From positions 186,001 through 250,000 of the forward strand of contig NZ_JACIDN010000008.1 in NCBI RefSeq assembly GCF_014196345.1: DNA of 64,000 bases, given 5' to 3'. The notes beneath the pieces were generated by a model that was not told the origin of the DNA, did not search any database, and was given only the letters and a program-made list of their open reading frames with translations. Shown here piece by piece: positions 63,080-64,000 of the stretch (positions within the stretch are counted from its first letter, which is position 1; every line of letters begins with the position of its first letter). The position numbers and the translations under genes are program-made. Source of the stretch: Methylobacterium brachythecii. GTDB lineage: Bacteria; Pseudomonadota; Alphaproteobacteria; Rhizobiales; Beijerinckiaceae.

Positions 63080-64000
63080 TTAAGCGGCAAAGGCGCGGTC
63101 GAGCGCGTCGCGCGCCACGTCGCTATTCCGGACGGCTTGCGTGTAGTGGCTCAGGGTCACGGCCGGGCTCGCATGGCCCGCGATCTTGGCCACGAGACCG
63201 ACTTCGACGCCTTCGGCTTGCAGGGTCGAGATGAACGAGTGCCGGGCGGAGTGCGGCGTGACGTAAGGGAGGCCAGCGCGCTTCAGCAGCACTGCCCAGA
63301 TTCGGGTGCGGAAGTTGGCGTAGAGGTGGACTCCTCCTCCCCCTATCCGTGGCAGCGGCCACGTCTGCCGCGTCCCGAGACCGGGGAACACACGGTGCGG
63401 CTCGCCCTCTCGATGCGGGCAGATCTTGCGCCACGCGGTCAGCATCGCGCGCAACCGCGCCGACATCGGGATTGAACGGCGCCCCGCCGCCGTCTTCGTC
63501 ACCTCAGAAACGGTGCCGTCGATCTCCTGCATTCGGCAGATGCGGATTATGCCGGCCGCGAAGTCTACGTCCTCCCACAGCAGCGCGAGCATCTCACTTG
63601 GGCGGGTGCCGGCGAGGAACGGAAAGGCGACGAAGATGCCTTTCTCTGGATCGGCATCGGCAACGGTGAGGAGGCTCGTCACCTGCTGAGAAGTCAGGAT
63701 GGCCTTGACCGGCTTCGCACGGCCCTTGCCGAGACGGGTCGGCATCGCGGGGGGTCGGACGCCAAGGTCCTCCGCAGCCAGCGCGAGTGCGCCACCGAGG
63801 TATTTTCGAGCGCGATTGGCGGTGGAGGCGCCCACTTGCTGGACGAGGAGCTTGTGCCAGCTCCGGATCTCGCTCGTGGACAGTCGGTTGAGCTTGATCG
63901 CACCGAGGGTCGGCTTGAGCGCCGAGCCCTGCGGCACGAGACCAGACTCCGTGTAGGCGCGGCGCTCCGCAGGGGTTGCGTCAGCTAACAGCGGATCGGT
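63080..64000 (-). CDS. Tyrosine integrase, cut by window end
   Basis: The reading frame is open to the window edge, so the N-terminus is missing; the visible part is 306 residues. The phage-type integrase catalytic set is Arg in GTRPSEMLALLWEDV, HxxR in HSARHSFISTL and His/Tyr in GHASPAVTLSHYTQ. It would move the island by site-specific recombination. It points leftwards, toward the two small genes; its attachment site is probably beyond the window. Confidence 0.88.
   Translation of the reverse strand, partial: TDPLLADATPAERRAYTESGLVPQGSALKPTLGAIKLNRLSTSEIRSWHKLLVQQVGASTANRARKYLGGALALAAEDLGVRPPAMPTRLGKGRAKPVKAILTSQQVTSLLTVADADPEKGIFVAFPFLAGTRPSEMLALLWEDVDFAAGIIRICRMQEIDGTVSEVTKTAAGRRSIPMSARLRAMLTAWRKICPHREGEPHRVFPGLGTRQTWPLPRIGGGGVHLYANFRTRIWAVLLKRAGLPYVTPHSARHSFISTLQAEGVEVGLVAKIAGHASPAVTLSHYTQAVRNSDVARDALDRAFAA

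Overview
The window looks like the chromosome of a GC-rich methylotrophic alphaproteobacterium, most likely Methylobacterium or Methylorubrum. The main reasons are a lanthanide-type (XoxF-family) methanol dehydrogenase, a NepR/EcfG general stress pair, a dimethylformamidase and urease locus, and an Anbu proteasome-like operon. Assignments come from reading protein motifs by eye. No database search was run.

The left part (1-22 kb) is mostly core genome. It holds a DbpA-like RNA helicase, a Cax-type cation/proton antiporter and a molybdopterin oxidoreductase with a flavin reductase partner. It also holds the four-gene Anbu cluster (circularly permuted ATP-grasp, alpha-E, transglutaminase, Anbu peptidase), radC, map, a DUF2125 protein, a GH3 beta-glucosidase, an amino-acid permease, a diguanylate cyclase, an outer-membrane protein and a BioC-like methyltransferase. 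Small remnants and orphans lie between them: an alpha/beta-hydrolase tail, a low-GC NlpC/LRAT-like protein and a perfect 20-bp inverted repeat.

The centre (22.8-46 kb) is an amide/urea nitrogen and carbon region. It contains an amidase-signature hydrolase, an OprB-like porin and a five-gene urea/short-chain-amide ABC transporter. A convergent regulatory trio follows: a binding-protein-like sensor without a signal peptide, a soluble hybrid histidine kinase and a NarL-type response regulator. Divergent from the trio are the two dimethylformamidase subunits, then a Rieske-oxygenase-like protein whose cluster and iron ligands are lost, a Sel1-repeat protein and a 97-residue protein. The urease set ureE-F-AB(fused)-C-G-D ends the region. 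A working model is uptake through porin and ABC transporter, hydrolysis of DMF to formate and dimethylamine, and release of ammonia from urea and simple amides, all under amide-responsive control.

From 46 to 52.6 kb the genome is core again: xoxF, xerD, aroK-aroB, ecfG-nepR and tRNA-Thr(TGT). Beyond the tRNA the content is accessory: an HNH nuclease, a LysR/SDR/cyclophilin-like group, an IS5-type transposase remnant, small orphan genes and a tyrosine integrase cut by the window end. Its centrepiece is a five-gene run at 57.3-61.6 kb. The last three genes form a CBASS anti-phage system of the E2-only (type II-short) layout: CD-NTase, E2-like protein and patatin phospholipase. The first two are a STAS-GHKL ATPase and a DUF4325/winged-helix protein. 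They resemble a partner-switching regulator and are the best candidate here for something undescribed.
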